Of a stretch of 64,000 nt of DNA, positions 26,903 through 36,034 are shown one piece after another. Source of the DNA: an uncultured Poribacteria bacterium (GTDB taxonomy: Bacteria; Poribacteria; WGA-4E; WGA-3G); NCBI GenBank assembly GCA_951828385.1, contig OX639973.1, positions 5,881,200-5,945,199 on the forward strand, in the 5' to 3' direction. A program made the position numbers and the translations under genes. The stretch's first letter is position 1. Each line of letters starts with the position of its first letter. The notes beneath the pieces are model-generated. The model saw only the letters and a list, made by a program, of their open reading frames with translations. It had not been told where the DNA came from and made no database searches.

Positions 26903-27654
26903 AGATCTATCACGCAATTCAGGAACTTGAGACAACTAACATCGTCACCGCTGGTGTGAGTCTACGCCATGGCGGTGTCAGCCACAGCCCTTACGCCTCC
27001 TTGAATCTTGCTGAACATGTCGGTGATGATCCAAACGCAGTTGCAGCGAACAGAGCGATTCTTTTCCAGAAAACCGGCTTAATGGATCTGCGCTACTGTC
27101 GTCAAGTCCACGGCACCGATGTTATTAATGTCGTTGACCAAGCACCACCAACTTCTACACGACCGCCAGAAGCGGACGCGCTTGTTACTGCGCAGCGTGA
27201 TGTCCCATTAGCCATTTTCACTGCCGATTGTGTCCCTATTTTCATAGTAGATGTTACAACGCCCGCGATCGGCATTGCCCACGCCGGGTGGCGAGGCACG
27301 CTTGCACGAATAGCAGTCAATACCCTCGCGCGAATGGAGACACTATTTGGAACAGTTGCTGCAAACTGTCAAATCCATTTAGGGCCGTCCATTCAGAAGT
27401 GTTGTTATATTGTCAGCGCAGAGCTGCTCACCCAATTTACGGACCACTTCGGCAGCACTGTCGCCAGCGGCACAAACCTGAGCCTACAATCGGCTAACGT
27501 TAATCAATTGGTTGAAATAGGTTTACCTACCGCTGCCATTTCAGTATCGCCATTTTGTACTGCCTGTCGCACAGACCTTTTTTATTCGCATCGAGCCGAG
27601 GATGGACAAACGGGGAGAATGCTCTCATTTATCAAACTCTCTACTGATACCTAA
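26899..27654 (+). CDS. pgeF: Peptidoglycan editing factor / laccase-domain purine nucleoside phosphorylase
   Basis: 251 aa, GTG start overlapping the upstream cupin stop. YfiH/DUF152 family motifs: CRQVHGTDV (His, about residues 69-77), IFTADCVPI (Cys, about 110-118) and IGIAHAGWRGT (His, about 127-137), then GPSIQKCCY. These give the metal site shared by polyphenol oxidase, purine nucleoside phosphorylase and D-amino-acid editing members of the family. Likely role: nucleoside cleavage or removal of wrongly incorporated amino acids from peptidoglycan precursors. Confidence 0.9.
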   Translation: MKIYHAIQELETTNIVTAGVSLRHGGVSHSPYASLNLAEHVGDDPNAVAANRAILFQKTGLMDLRYCRQVHGTDVINVVDQAPPTSTRPPEADALVTAQRDVPLAIFTADCVPIFIVDVTTPAIGIAHAGWRGTLARIAVNTLARMETLFGTVAANCQIHLGPSIQKCCYIVSAELLTQFTDHFGSTVASGTNLSLQSANVNQLVEIGLPTAAISVSPFCTACRTDLFYSHRAEDGQTGRMLSFIKLSTDT

Positions 27655-27694
27655 TTGCTGATGGCTGACTGCTTCTGACGTGCTAACGAAAAAT

Positions 27695-27723
27695 TTGCAT
27701 TCCTCGAAAAAATATGGTATTAT
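27695..27723 (+). promoter_or_regulatory. Sigma-70-like promoter
   Basis: TTGCAT (27695-27700), 17-nt spacer, TATTAT (27718-27723), in the 241-bp gap after pgeF. It probably drives the 27896 gene and perhaps the yggS-proC run, with a leader of about 165 nt. Confidence 0.45.
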
Positions 27724-27895
27724 TAAATATACGCAATATCGCGAATTGGGCGACTGTCGTTCCAACACTGCCCGCAGCCGTAACCTCACGACAATTTGTA
27801 GCGTTATTTTCCCTAAATGTTCCAGCTTGTTAGGTCTAATAATCTCTTAAGTTTGTTGTTAGACGGCAATTGGGTGGATACCCAAGGAATCACAA

Positions 27896-28177
27896 ATGCG
27901 CACGCTCTTTGTAACCTTGTCAAGTGTTATAGGTTTTATTGGGTTCATTTTTATCATGCGTGGGGGTAGCCATCCTAACAAGTATCAGGGAGTTTTGGAG
28001 GAAAGCAAGACCGCGGTCCAAGTCACACAGATTTATACGGAGGCAACATATACAATAATAGTTGGTATCGGTATTATTAGTGTCGCTGTCTTAGTCGCTG
28101 TTATTGGTATTCTCCTTCATACAAGAAACGAATCCTTAGATCCAGAGCCGCAGTCGGTAGACGATCCCGAAGTCTGA
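27896..28177 (+). CDS. Small two-TM membrane protein, unknown
   Basis: 93 aa. Hydrophobic helices at about residues 4-22 and 53-74 are separated by a short polar loop (GGSHPNKYQGVLEESK); the C-terminal tail is acidic. AAGGA lies upstream. No family recognised. It sits between pgeF and yggS. Confidence 0.6.
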   Translation: MRTLFVTLSSVIGFIGFIFIMRGGSHPNKYQGVLEESKTAVQVTQIYTEATYTIIVGIGIISVAVLVAVIGILLHTRNESLDPEPQSVDDPEV

Positions 28178-28221
28178 AGAGCCTTTTTTTTTATGAATCG
28201 AAAAATTTTGGAATCGAAAAA

Positions 28222-28953
28222 TTGAGTTCCATCGCTAATAATCTCTTCAGTATCAATGAACGTATCGCCCGCGCGGCGGAACGAAGTAACCGCACACTGG
28301 ATTCAATCGAACTTGTCGCTGTTACAAAGGGACGTTCAGTTCCAGAGATACACGCCGCACTCGCAGCAGGTGCTACAAACATCGGTGAAAATCGAGTTCA
28401 GGAAGCGCGGCAAAAGTACGCAGCCGTCACTTCTGTTGTAGATGCCGTCCGTTCCATACCTGCGGATAAAACGTGCCGATGGCATCTGATTGGGCATCTA
28501 CAAAGGAATAAGGTTAAAGCCGCACTTGATATGTTTTCCTTGATTCATTCGGTTGACAGTTTGCGACTTTTAGCAGAAATCGCACGCCGATCCGAAGAAC
28601 AAACACTACGGATAGAGGTACTCATTCAGGTGAACACGACGCGTGAGACAAGTAAATACGGCTTAGACGCAGAGGCGTTGCTGCCGTTTCTGGCGGACGC
28701 GCAAACATATCCGACAGCAAATATTGTCGGTTTGATGACAATGGGACAGTTCAGCCCTTCACCGGACGCAAACCGTCCTGCTTTTGCTTTACTGAGGTCC
28801 CTTGCTGAAAAGGTGGAAGCCGAACAATTCCCTGGGGTTACTATGCAATATCTCTCTATGGGAATGACAAACGATTTTGAGGTGGCTATAGAAGAGGGCG
28901 CGAATCTCGTTCGGATCGGTAGGGCAATCTTCGATCCTTCAATGGATGTGTAG
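28222..28953 (+). CDS. YggS/PLPBP family PLP-binding protein
   Basis: 243 aa, fold-type III PLP barrel. The lysine is in LVAVTKGRS (about residues 31-39), followed by GATNIGENRVQEA, then WHLIGHLQRNK near 86-96, VLIQVN, and SMGMTNDFE near 212-220. It regulates PLP supply and amino-acid homeostasis rather than catalysing a turnover. The start is a TTG with a weak ribosome-binding site; no better in-frame codon exists upstream. The tandem GAATCGAAAAATT (28195-28207 and 28211-28223) runs into the start. First of the yggS-proC-yggT-ileS-lspA run. Confidence 0.92.
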   Translation: MSSIANNLFSINERIARAAERSNRTLDSIELVAVTKGRSVPEIHAALAAGATNIGENRVQEARQKYAAVTSVVDAVRSIPADKTCRWHLIGHLQRNKVKAALDMFSLIHSVDSLRLLAEIARRSEEQTLRIEVLIQVNTTRETSKYGLDAEALLPFLADAQTYPTANIVGLMTMGQFSPSPDANRPAFALLRSLAEKVEAEQFPGVTMQYLSMGMTNDFEVAIEEGANLVRIGRAIFDPSMDV

Positions 28954-28988
28954 ACTTCCGTCCCCGTCGGTGCGGTCAGGAGAAAAAA

Positions 28989-29801
28989 GTGGTAGAAGAC
29001 CTTCGATTAGGTGTAATAGGCGTTGGAAAAATGGGCGGCATTGTCGTGCGCAGTATTGCTGATGTCGTATTCCCCGCAAGACACATTTGGGTCACCGACC
29101 TTGATAGCACCCTCGTTCAGCAGCTCTGCGATGAAAAAGGCACCAACGACGCTGGGGATATTGCTAACTTGGGAAAGAAAACGGATGTTATCTTTTGTGC
29201 AGTCCCGCCAGCGGCTGTCCCAAGCATTCTACCAGAGATTGCACATAATTTATCGGCACCACAATGGCTTATAAGCATCGCAGCCGGTGTTACGACCACA
29301 ACGCTTGAAGCCTACTTTGACACCGCACCACCGATTGTTCGTGTGATGCCAAACATCGCGGCAGCGGTCGGGGCTGCAATATCGGTACTCACACCTGGTA
29401 CTGAGGCGAATAAGACACATCTTGAAATCGCACAGAAAATTTTCAACGCCTGCGGCACCTCGCTAATTATGGATGAACGCCATCTTGATGCTGTCACAGG
29501 TGTGAGTGGCAGCGGGCCGGCTTACGTCGCGCTCTTCATTGAAGCACTCGCTGATGCAGCGGTACATGTCGGTATCGCTCGGGCGGATGCCCAAAAACTC
29601 GCAATCCATACCGTGTTAGGTGCAGCTACGATGTTAGCCGAAACACAAGAACATCCAGCGGTGCTGAAGAATCGTGTTACGACCCCCGGCGGAACAACCG
29701 CTGCTGGACTTCACGCGTTAGAACGCGGTGGCTTACGAGCAACACTCACTGAAGCCATTCTTGCTGCGACGGAACGAGCAAAAGAACTCGGCGACGCATA
29801 A
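28989..29801 (+). CDS. proC: Pyrroline-5-carboxylate reductase
   Basis: 270 aa, GTG start with AGGAG 6 nt upstream. Rossmann motif LGVIGVGKMGG is at residues 6-16; the catalytic C-terminal signature runs VTGVSGSGPAYVALFIEALADA (about 168-189), with RVTTPGGTTAAGLHALE near 236-252. Catalyses the last step of proline synthesis with NAD(P)H. Normal length. Located between yggS and yggT, a widely conserved order. Confidence 0.95.
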   Translation: MVEDLRLGVIGVGKMGGIVVRSIADVVFPARHIWVTDLDSTLVQQLCDEKGTNDAGDIANLGKKTDVIFCAVPPAAVPSILPEIAHNLSAPQWLISIAAGVTTTTLEAYFDTAPPIVRVMPNIAAAVGAAISVLTPGTEANKTHLEIAQKIFNACGTSLIMDERHLDAVTGVSGSGPAYVALFIEALADAAVHVGIARADAQKLAIHTVLGAATMLAETQEHPAVLKNRVTTPGGTTAAGLHALERGGLRATLTEAILAATERAKELGDA

Positions 29802-29825
29802 TCATTGGGACGCAGAACAGAAACT

Positions 29826-30077
29826 ATGCCTATTATCGTTCGACTGCTTGAGATTTATACATTAATAGTTTTAGCAAATGCCTTGCTTTCTTGGTTCGTT
29901 TATGGGACAAAAAATGCAGTCATCCGGCAAATCTATGAGTTCACAGGGCGCATCGTCGATCCAGTTTTAAGCCCGATTCGTAACGCCCTTCAACCAGCGT
30001 CTCGGAGCTTTGGTATTGACATTTCGCCTTTTATTCTAATTATTCTGTTACAGATTTTGACACGGATGCTCTGGTGA
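29826..30077 (+). CDS. YggT family membrane protein
   Basis: 83 aa from the ATG at 29826; a TTG at 29805 is in frame. There are two membrane helices (about residues 5-22 and 60-80) around the family motif PVLSPIRNALQP. YggT/YlmG proteins are linked to cell division and osmotic protection. It follows proC directly. Confidence 0.88.
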   Translation: MPIIVRLLEIYTLIVLANALLSWFVYGTKNAVIRQIYEFTGRIVDPVLSPIRNALQPASRSFGIDISPFILIILLQILTRMLW

Positions 30078-30189
30078 TAAATGCGTGGAGATGCCGACCC
30101 ATTGAATCCGGTAAAACTGAGTGGTGCCTTGCACGAAAAGTATAACCACCTCAAACTAACAAGTGGTTCAAAGACAACAATACGAGAAT

Positions 30190-32928
30190 ATGAAAAAACA
30201 AAGTTCTCCTGCAAAAAACAAGACGCGTAGACGGGGTAAAACCGAGAAACCGGAAAAGGAACTCCAGTTGACGGACAGGAACAGTGAAAAAGCCGTCCTG
30301 GATGTTTGGGCAAACGCCAATGTTTTCCCCCTCGCAAATAAAAAATCAAATACTGCACCGCGCACCGCGCCAAATGTAAAATCGGCGCAGCCACACCACG
30401 CCTCTCAAGCCGAAACCTATGTCCTTCGCGAAACTCCGACTTCTTTTCACGCACTCACACTTGACACGCTTTGTAGAAAAATATGCCAAGATGTCTTCCT
30501 CAAAGCATCGTTGATGCAGGGACATCAGGTTACATACGTACCTACATGGGAAACCTATCCGCTTTGGATTGAGGAACGCATTATCGCGGAGGCAAAATCT
30601 AAATCGCCGCTCAAGCTCTCTGTGCTTCGCAAGCGATGTCGCGCACGGCACAAACAGGAATTAGAGGTCCAAAAACAGAAGTTTTATCAACTCGGTATCT
30701 TTGCAGATTGGGATGCTTCTCAAAAAACGCTTGAATCACGGCAGGAAGCACGGCTCATCGCGCTCATAAGCCGACTACGGGATTCCGATTACCTACACGA
30801 CCTACCACAACTCAGCCCATGGTGCCCTAAGTGCACAGCCCCACTCAATGAAGCAAATCTCCTACAAGAATCTACACACGCCTTGAACGGTTACGTGAAG
30901 TTCCCTTTCAATTTCGGGTTGGAGGAATTTGGCATTGATGTCTCTTTTTGCATCCGGATACTACATCTCTGGGAGATAGCCGGGACCGTCGAAATCGGGA
31001 TTACTGAGGAGACTACCTATCTACTCACGAAGTATGGGGCAGAATATCTCCTTTTTGCTGAGCCACAGTTTGAATATTTTTCTAAGCATCTTACAAACGG
31101 GCAGCTTGAACCGAAACCTATGAAGGAAATCAAAGCCTCTGAACTCGCACAATACACTGTAGCACATCCGCTCTTTCCATCGAAGGAGTTGAAGATTACG
31201 CGCATCCCTGAGACGCTCATCGCAGAAACCGATGACAAATCAACATCTTTCTTAAAGTCCGGTGTTATCCCGCTAAACCCCGCCCATCATCAATCCAGTT
31301 ACGATATCGCCCAAGCGTTAAATATAAATGCAGCACCTATTTTCGATGAAACCGGAAGATTCACTGAAGAAGCCGGGCAATTGTGTGGTTTGTATCTCTT
31401 TGATGCAGAAGGGTTTATTGTCCCGCAATTGGAGAAGTACGGGTACCTCCTAAAAACGCATGATGAAGAGATACACGCACCTCACTGTCCGCGCTGCAAG
31501 GAATTAGCCGTTTTTCGACCGTGTTCAAAATGGGCATTTTCCATTGCCAAAAACGACACCACCAATCAACTGCTCAGGGCTCAAGAATATTGGGATAATT
31601 ATGGCGATATCCAGCATAAACATATTAGCGAAGTCCGAGATACCGTCCGTAATTTCGGAGAATTGCAAGTTTCGACACAACGCCAGTGGGGGATGCCACT
31701 GCCAATCCTACTCTGTGACCAGTGTGATGAACCGCTCACTGATAAAAATACGCTCAATGCAATCCGTAATTCTATCCAGCGCAGCTTTGAATTCTGGTTC
31801 GGATTAAGCATTGAGGAACTTTTGCCCACCGATACTCGCTGCCTAAATTGTAATTCAAGCGATTTTCGCAAAGAGGCGACACTCATTGATAGTCATTTTG
31901 CCAATCTGCTTCAAGTCATTGACAACTCTGACTTCAAAAAACCACTCGGTGGCCACACCAGTGTCATGTTTGTACCCCAAACGAGTGCTGGCGATTTTCA
32001 ATGGACAAAATGGTTAGCTGAAATTAGCGTCATCTCCGCTGCCCTTAGCAGGAGTCGTCCAATTAAAGAAAGTCAGCCCTTTAAGCAACTAAAGCTTAAA
32101 ACACTACCGAAAATTGGCGGCGACATTCAGATTGAAGATGCATTTCTTAACAAATATCCGGCTGACGTGATCCGCCTCGTCGCAATATCGCCGAGTGTTG
32201 AAACAAAACAGGTGAGTTACAAACAACTTGAGAAACTCGCAGATGGGTATCTCGAACAATATCAGCAGCTGCAAGCACTCTTCGATGATATAAGCAAACA
32301 TCTCTACCCGTTTCTACTGGATTCCCAAAAACTCAGCGAAAAGAAACAGAAGGAGCAGAAGGATACAGCTGCAGAAGTTTATAAAGATGAACAGCATTCT
32401 ACCGCCACCAACGAAGGCGACGGTCAGACAGGTCTCGCCAGCGCACCTACCCATACAAACCTTGAAGTCCCGAAGGGTACCGCTACTGCTGGCAAAACGC
32501 TGCCTATGGATTCGCTGCTAATAACTGTTACCGCACAACTGCTGCAGGAGGCGCAACAGGCTTACCAAACCGAGAATTTTCACGAAATGTGGACAATGTT
32601 AACTAATTTCTGTCAGGACGATCTTCGCTTTTATAGCCGCACAATGGAATCCCGTCCTACGACAACCCTACATGCAGCACAAAGTATACTTTCTGAAATA
32701 ACGACTCTACTTCTACAACGATTCGCACCCTTGACTCCTTTTTTAGCGGAACATTTCTATCGGCTCATCTCTGTAGAAGGGATAACCAGCAATCATAGTA
32801 TTTTTCAACGAAACTGGCACTCGCACTCACCTCTGATTGGACAAAATTTGCAACCTTCCGATCGAGAAAAAGACGAGGCAAAAGCGGAATGGGAGGCGGT
32901 CAAGAGGGCATACGATGCAAAATCCTAA
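30190..32928 (+). CDS. IleRS-like protein lacking class I active-site motifs (pseudo-synthetase)
   Basis: 912 aa from the ATG at 30190 (GTG at 30163 in frame). Full-length resemblance to isoleucyl-tRNA synthetase: QGHQVTYVPTWETYPLWIE replaces the family GY.V.YVPGWDxHGLPIE; WCPKC in place of YCP.CxTPL; HCPRCKELAVFRPCSKWAF for HCWRC..P...R...QWF; and KYPADVIRL for KYGADVLRL. But the ATP-site HIGH is reduced to SFHAL, KMSKS is absent (LKTLPKIGGDIQ), and the editing-site APGHGxxDY is PAHHQSSYD. A poly-charged insertion lies near residues 715-775. It cannot aminoacylate by the normal mechanism. It keeps the classic ileS place just before lspA, so a true ileS must be elsewhere. Confidence 0.82.
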   Translation: MKKQSSPAKNKTRRRGKTEKPEKELQLTDRNSEKAVLDVWANANVFPLANKKSNTAPRTAPNVKSAQPHHASQAETYVLRETPTSFHALTLDTLCRKICQDVFLKASLMQGHQVTYVPTWETYPLWIEERIIAEAKSKSPLKLSVLRKRCRARHKQELEVQKQKFYQLGIFADWDASQKTLESRQEARLIALISRLRDSDYLHDLPQLSPWCPKCTAPLNEANLLQESTHALNGYVKFPFNFGLEEFGIDVSFCIRILHLWEIAGTVEIGITEETTYLLTKYGAEYLLFAEPQFEYFSKHLTNGQLEPKPMKEIKASELAQYTVAHPLFPSKELKITRIPETLIAETDDKSTSFLKSGVIPLNPAHHQSSYDIAQALNINAAPIFDETGRFTEEAGQLCGLYLFDAEGFIVPQLEKYGYLLKTHDEEIHAPHCPRCKELAVFRPCSKWAFSIAKNDTTNQLLRAQEYWDNYGDIQHKHISEVRDTVRNFGELQVSTQRQWGMPLPILLCDQCDEPLTDKNTLNAIRNSIQRSFEFWFGLSIEELLPTDTRCLNCNSSDFRKEATLIDSHFANLLQVIDNSDFKKPLGGHTSVMFVPQTSAGDFQWTKWLAEISVISAALSRSRPIKESQPFKQLKLKTLPKIGGDIQIEDAFLNKYPADVIRLVAISPSVETKQVSYKQLEKLADGYLEQYQQLQALFDDISKHLYPFLLDSQKLSEKKQKEQKDTAAEVYKDEQHSTATNEGDGQTGLASAPTHTNLEVPKGTATAGKTLPMDSLLITVTAQLLQEAQQAYQTENFHEMWTMLTNFCQDDLRFYSRTMESRPTTTLHAAQSILSEITTLLLQRFAPLTPFLAEHFYRLISVEGITSNHSIFQRNWHSHSPLIGQNLQPSDREKDEAKAEWEAVKRAYDAKS

Positions 32929-33418
32929 AAAGAACGCATGGCAAAATGTTATGCTGTTGATTTACGTAGCTATTCCCGTGTTGATACTTGATTGGGGCAC
33001 TAAGTGGTTGGTGCAGAAACATATTATGCGGGGTATAGAGGAAATTCCGGTTATCGCCGGATTTTTCTACCTTCGGCACGATAGAAATGATGGCGCGGCT
33101 TTCGGCGTACTCGCCGGGCATAGAGTCTTGCTTATTCTCATTACCATTGTCGCTTTGGTTTTCATTTTCGCCTACTATCTCCGATTCCGGGAGAGCCGTT
33201 GGATGCAGGTCTCGTTAGGGTTTTTACTCGGCGGTGCCGTCGGAAATTTCATTGACCGACTCTATTTAGGTGAAGTTGTTGATTTTCTTCAGTTCGGTAT
33301 AGCCAGTCAAGGTCTCTTTTGGCCCACCTTTAACGTTGCTGATATTTCCGTCTGTATCGGGGCAGGCATGCTGATTGTTTACTTGTTCCGACACCGTAAT
33401 CAAGACCAGCAGGCTTGA
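32915..33418 (+). CDS. lspA: Lipoprotein signal peptidase II
   Basis: 167 aa from the ATG at 32915, overlapping the ileS-like stop by 14 nt. Four membrane helices. The catalytic aspartates are in GNFIDRLYLGEVVDF (about residues 108-122) and FNVADISVCIG (about 135-145); RNDGAAFG matches the NxGAAFG motif. Cleaves prolipoproteins, such as the lipobox protein at 39573. Complete. Confidence 0.95.
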   Translation: MQNPKKNAWQNVMLLIYVAIPVLILDWGTKWLVQKHIMRGIEEIPVIAGFFYLRHDRNDGAAFGVLAGHRVLLILITIVALVFIFAYYLRFRESRWMQVSLGFLLGGAVGNFIDRLYLGEVVDFLQFGIASQGLFWPTFNVADISVCIGAGMLIVYLFRHRNQDQQA

Positions 33419-33501
33419 CTTGGTACCGCGCTTTCTAAATCTACAGATTAATAGTATCATTGTGAGAACTCGACGTTGTCTTTGATCCAAGGAGGGAATC
33501 C

Positions 33502-34056
33502 ATGTACAAATTTGGTACCCAATTATTTCTCATGAGTGTAGCGTTCCTCTTTTTGACACAACCGCACGCAAACGCACAGTTTCAAGCAGAACCCCCGGCG
33601 CAACAGGAAGACCCAGCCGACTACAGTGAGAGTGCATTGCGTCGGTTTGAGATTGTCACGTTGAGCTCCCTACCTTTCACTGCTATCCACAGTTATCTCG
33701 CCGTTAGAGGGATAAAAATGTATCGTGAGAATATATTCGCACCTGAAATGACACCGAGAGACTATCGCATGGTTGGGATCGGGGCAGTCTCGTTGTCGCT
33801 CTTCATCGGTGTTTGGGATTGGTTACATACGCGCAATGTTGACCGATCGGCACCACGTGTGCCAGAACCAAAAGCACCCCCTGTTGAAGAGGCAGATCCC
33901 GTTGAGGGAACTATTGCACGTCTGTCCAAAACGGATCCACGTATAGCGAGATATAAAAATATTTCTCAGCAAGACGCACTAAACAATAGGCTGAATAGAT
34001 GGGCAAATGAACCCGCTGCCGGTTTTGCGATGCCTCTCCTTCAGATTCGCTTCTGA
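33502..34056 (+). CDS. Secreted/membrane protein of unknown function
   Basis: 184 aa. An N-terminal signal peptide is followed by the PHANAQFQ cleavage region (about residue 25). Two hydrophobic stretches follow (about residues 52-70 and 92-108), then a Pro-rich PEPKAPPVEEADP linker and a basic C-terminus. GGAGG lies 7 nt before the ATG. No recognised domain. Lies between lspA and fmt. Confidence 0.7.
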   Translation: MYKFGTQLFLMSVAFLFLTQPHANAQFQAEPPAQQEDPADYSESALRRFEIVTLSSLPFTAIHSYLAVRGIKMYRENIFAPEMTPRDYRMVGIGAVSLSLFIGVWDWLHTRNVDRSAPRVPEPKAPPVEEADPVEGTIARLSKTDPRIARYKNISQQDALNNRLNRWANEPAAGFAMPLLQIRF

Positions 34057-34089
34057 GTTCAAACTGAAAACTGAAAACTAAAGTCAAAA

Positions 34090-35040
34090 ATGCGTATTCT
34101 TTTTATGGGAACCAGTGAGTTTGCTCTGCCGGCACTCACGGAACTGATCACCCACAAATTTGAAATCATTGGCGTTGTTACACAACCCGACCGGCCAAGT
34201 GGGCGCGGAAAACGTCTCAACCCACCGCCTGTTAAAATCGCCGCAACAGCGCACAATCTACCGGTTTACCAACCTGAGAAAGTGAGGAAACCGGATTTCG
34301 TGCGCGGCCTTGAACGCCTCACACCAGACGTAATCGTCGTCGCCGCATTCGGTCAACTCCTGCCGCAGACCGTTTTGGATATGCCACCGTGTGGGACGAT
34401 CAATTTGCACCCGTCACTGCTCCCGAAGTACCGAGGCGCAGCACCGATTCAATGGGCGTTAATTAACGGCGAAACTGAAACAGGCGTGACGCTCATGTTA
34501 TTGGATGCAGGTGAAGATACAGGCGATATTATTTCTACAAGTGCTATCGAAATCCGAAATGAGGATAACGCTTTCACATTAACAGCACAATTGGCACAAC
34601 TCGGTGCAAATCAACTCGTCCGGTGCCTGTCCGAGATGCCAGAAGGCGCACTACCACCGGCGACACCTCAAAACAACGCCGAGGCAACGCATGCACCACG
34701 TCTGACAAAAGAGACCGGACACATTGACTGGAATCAACCCGCGACAACGATTCATAATCTCGTCAGAGGCACCGCGATCTGGCCCGGCGCGTATACCTTC
34801 TTTCGGAACAATCTCCGATTGAAGATTATCAGTTGTCAACCGCTTTCGCAAACCCTCGCTGTTCCTACAGGGACCCTCAAAGTAATTGAGAAACGGAAAC
34901 TGCTCGTTGCAACAGCAGACGGAACGCTTCAACTGCTGAAAATTCAGCCCGCAACCAAAAAAGTTATGGAAGTCTCTGATTTTATCAACGGTTACCAATT
35001 ACAGACAGACGAACAACTTTTGACACCACCATCGCTATGA
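34090..35040 (+). CDS. fmt: Methionyl-tRNA formyltransferase
   Basis: 316 aa. N-terminal formyltransferase domain: MRILFMGTSEFALPAL, VVTQPDRPSGRG, and INLHPSLLPKYRGAAPI with the catalytic Asn and His (about residues 108-124); the catalytic Asp is in LLDAGEDTGD (about 140-149). A C-terminal OB-like domain follows (about 205-316). Formylates initiator Met-tRNA. Its TGA overlaps the ATG of the next gene (ATGA). Confidence 0.95.
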   Translation: MRILFMGTSEFALPALTELITHKFEIIGVVTQPDRPSGRGKRLNPPPVKIAATAHNLPVYQPEKVRKPDFVRGLERLTPDVIVVAAFGQLLPQTVLDMPPCGTINLHPSLLPKYRGAAPIQWALINGETETGVTLMLLDAGEDTGDIISTSAIEIRNEDNAFTLTAQLAQLGANQLVRCLSEMPEGALPPATPQNNAEATHAPRLTKETGHIDWNQPATTIHNLVRGTAIWPGAYTFFRNNLRLKIISCQPLSQTLAVPTGTLKVIEKRKLLVATADGTLQLLKIQPATKKVMEVSDFINGYQLQTDEQLLTPPSL

Positions 35041-36011
35041 ATAGTCTTAATAATACCCTATTTGCTGTCGTCAAGGCTTCACTCTACTTCCTAATTCTAT
35101 TCGGTATAATCGGTGTCCTAATTATTTTCGTTATTATTCCGAAATGGGTTCGGACAGAAGAAGTGCTTGTGCCAAACATTACTGGCAAGACCTACTATGA
35201 AGCTGTCCGTATCCTTGATAGGGAAGGGCTTCGCCCCGCGAAAGACATTCGGGAGGCGAGTAGTAACGCGCCAAAGGGCGAAATCGTCGCTCAAGATCCG
35301 GTGGCGAACTTTAGAATCAAATCTTACCAGCCTGTTACAATCACCGTCAGTATAGGCGCAGAGTTAGCACCCGTCCCTTCTGTTATCGGCAAATCACGGG
35401 ATGCCGCTGCTGAGACGCTTCGGGAGGCGGGCTTTCGTCCAAATCGGATCGCAAAAGTCCATTCTAAAACTTATCTACAAGATACAGTCATCGCGCAAAC
35501 GCCACCAGAGGGCGGCGGCCAACAACGCGGCAGTGCGGTTAACCTCTTGGTGAGCGTGGGGCCCACGCCACAATTCATGCAACTCCCAGATTTCCAAGGT
35601 CAACCTGCTGCGGATGTACTTGTTGCCTTAGAAGCAGCCGGACTAAATATTGAGACCGAATATAGTTCGCACCCCAAAATCCCTGAAGGCGCAATTATTG
35701 CCCACAAACCTCCAGGCAGCGTAATGGTAAGAACCGGAGACTTGATCCTCCTCGAAATTAGTGGGCAAGAATCGCCTGAAAACATCGGTAGATTGCTACC
35801 TTTCAAGCATTCTGTCAGCGAAGAGGGGACGCTGTCGCACCACGTCAAGATTGTCATCATTGATGACTCCGGCCAACGTGTTGTCATTGATCAACGTTAC
35901 GCACCCGGTGAATTGATTGACCTTGAGCGAAAAGGGGTCCGCGTCTTCGGAAAAACGCGGGTGATCGTCTATGAAAATGGTGAAAAACTACCTGAAACGG
36001 TTTATAAATAA
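35037..36011 (+). CDS. PASTA-domain membrane protein
   Basis: 324 aa. One membrane helix (about residues 12-34) is followed by three PASTA repeats (VPNITGKTYYEAVRILDREGL, VPSVIGKSRDAAAETLREAGF and LPDFQGQPAADVLVALEAAGL starts) to about residue 240, then a C-terminal domain of about 80 residues. There is no kinase or transpeptidase domain. PASTA repeats bind peptidoglycan fragments in other proteins, so an envelope role is likely. Overlaps fmt by 4 nt. Confidence 0.9.
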   Translation: MNSLNNTLFAVVKASLYFLILFGIIGVLIIFVIIPKWVRTEEVLVPNITGKTYYEAVRILDREGLRPAKDIREASSNAPKGEIVAQDPVANFRIKSYQPVTITVSIGAELAPVPSVIGKSRDAAAETLREAGFRPNRIAKVHSKTYLQDTVIAQTPPEGGGQQRGSAVNLLVSVGPTPQFMQLPDFQGQPAADVLVALEAAGLNIETEYSSHPKIPEGAIIAHKPPGSVMVRTGDLILLEISGQESPENIGRLLPFKHSVSEEGTLSHHVKIVIIDDSGQRVVIDQRYAPGELIDLERKGVRVFGKTRVIVYENGEKLPETVYK

Positions 36012-36034
36012 AATAAAACCGGAGGAACATACGA

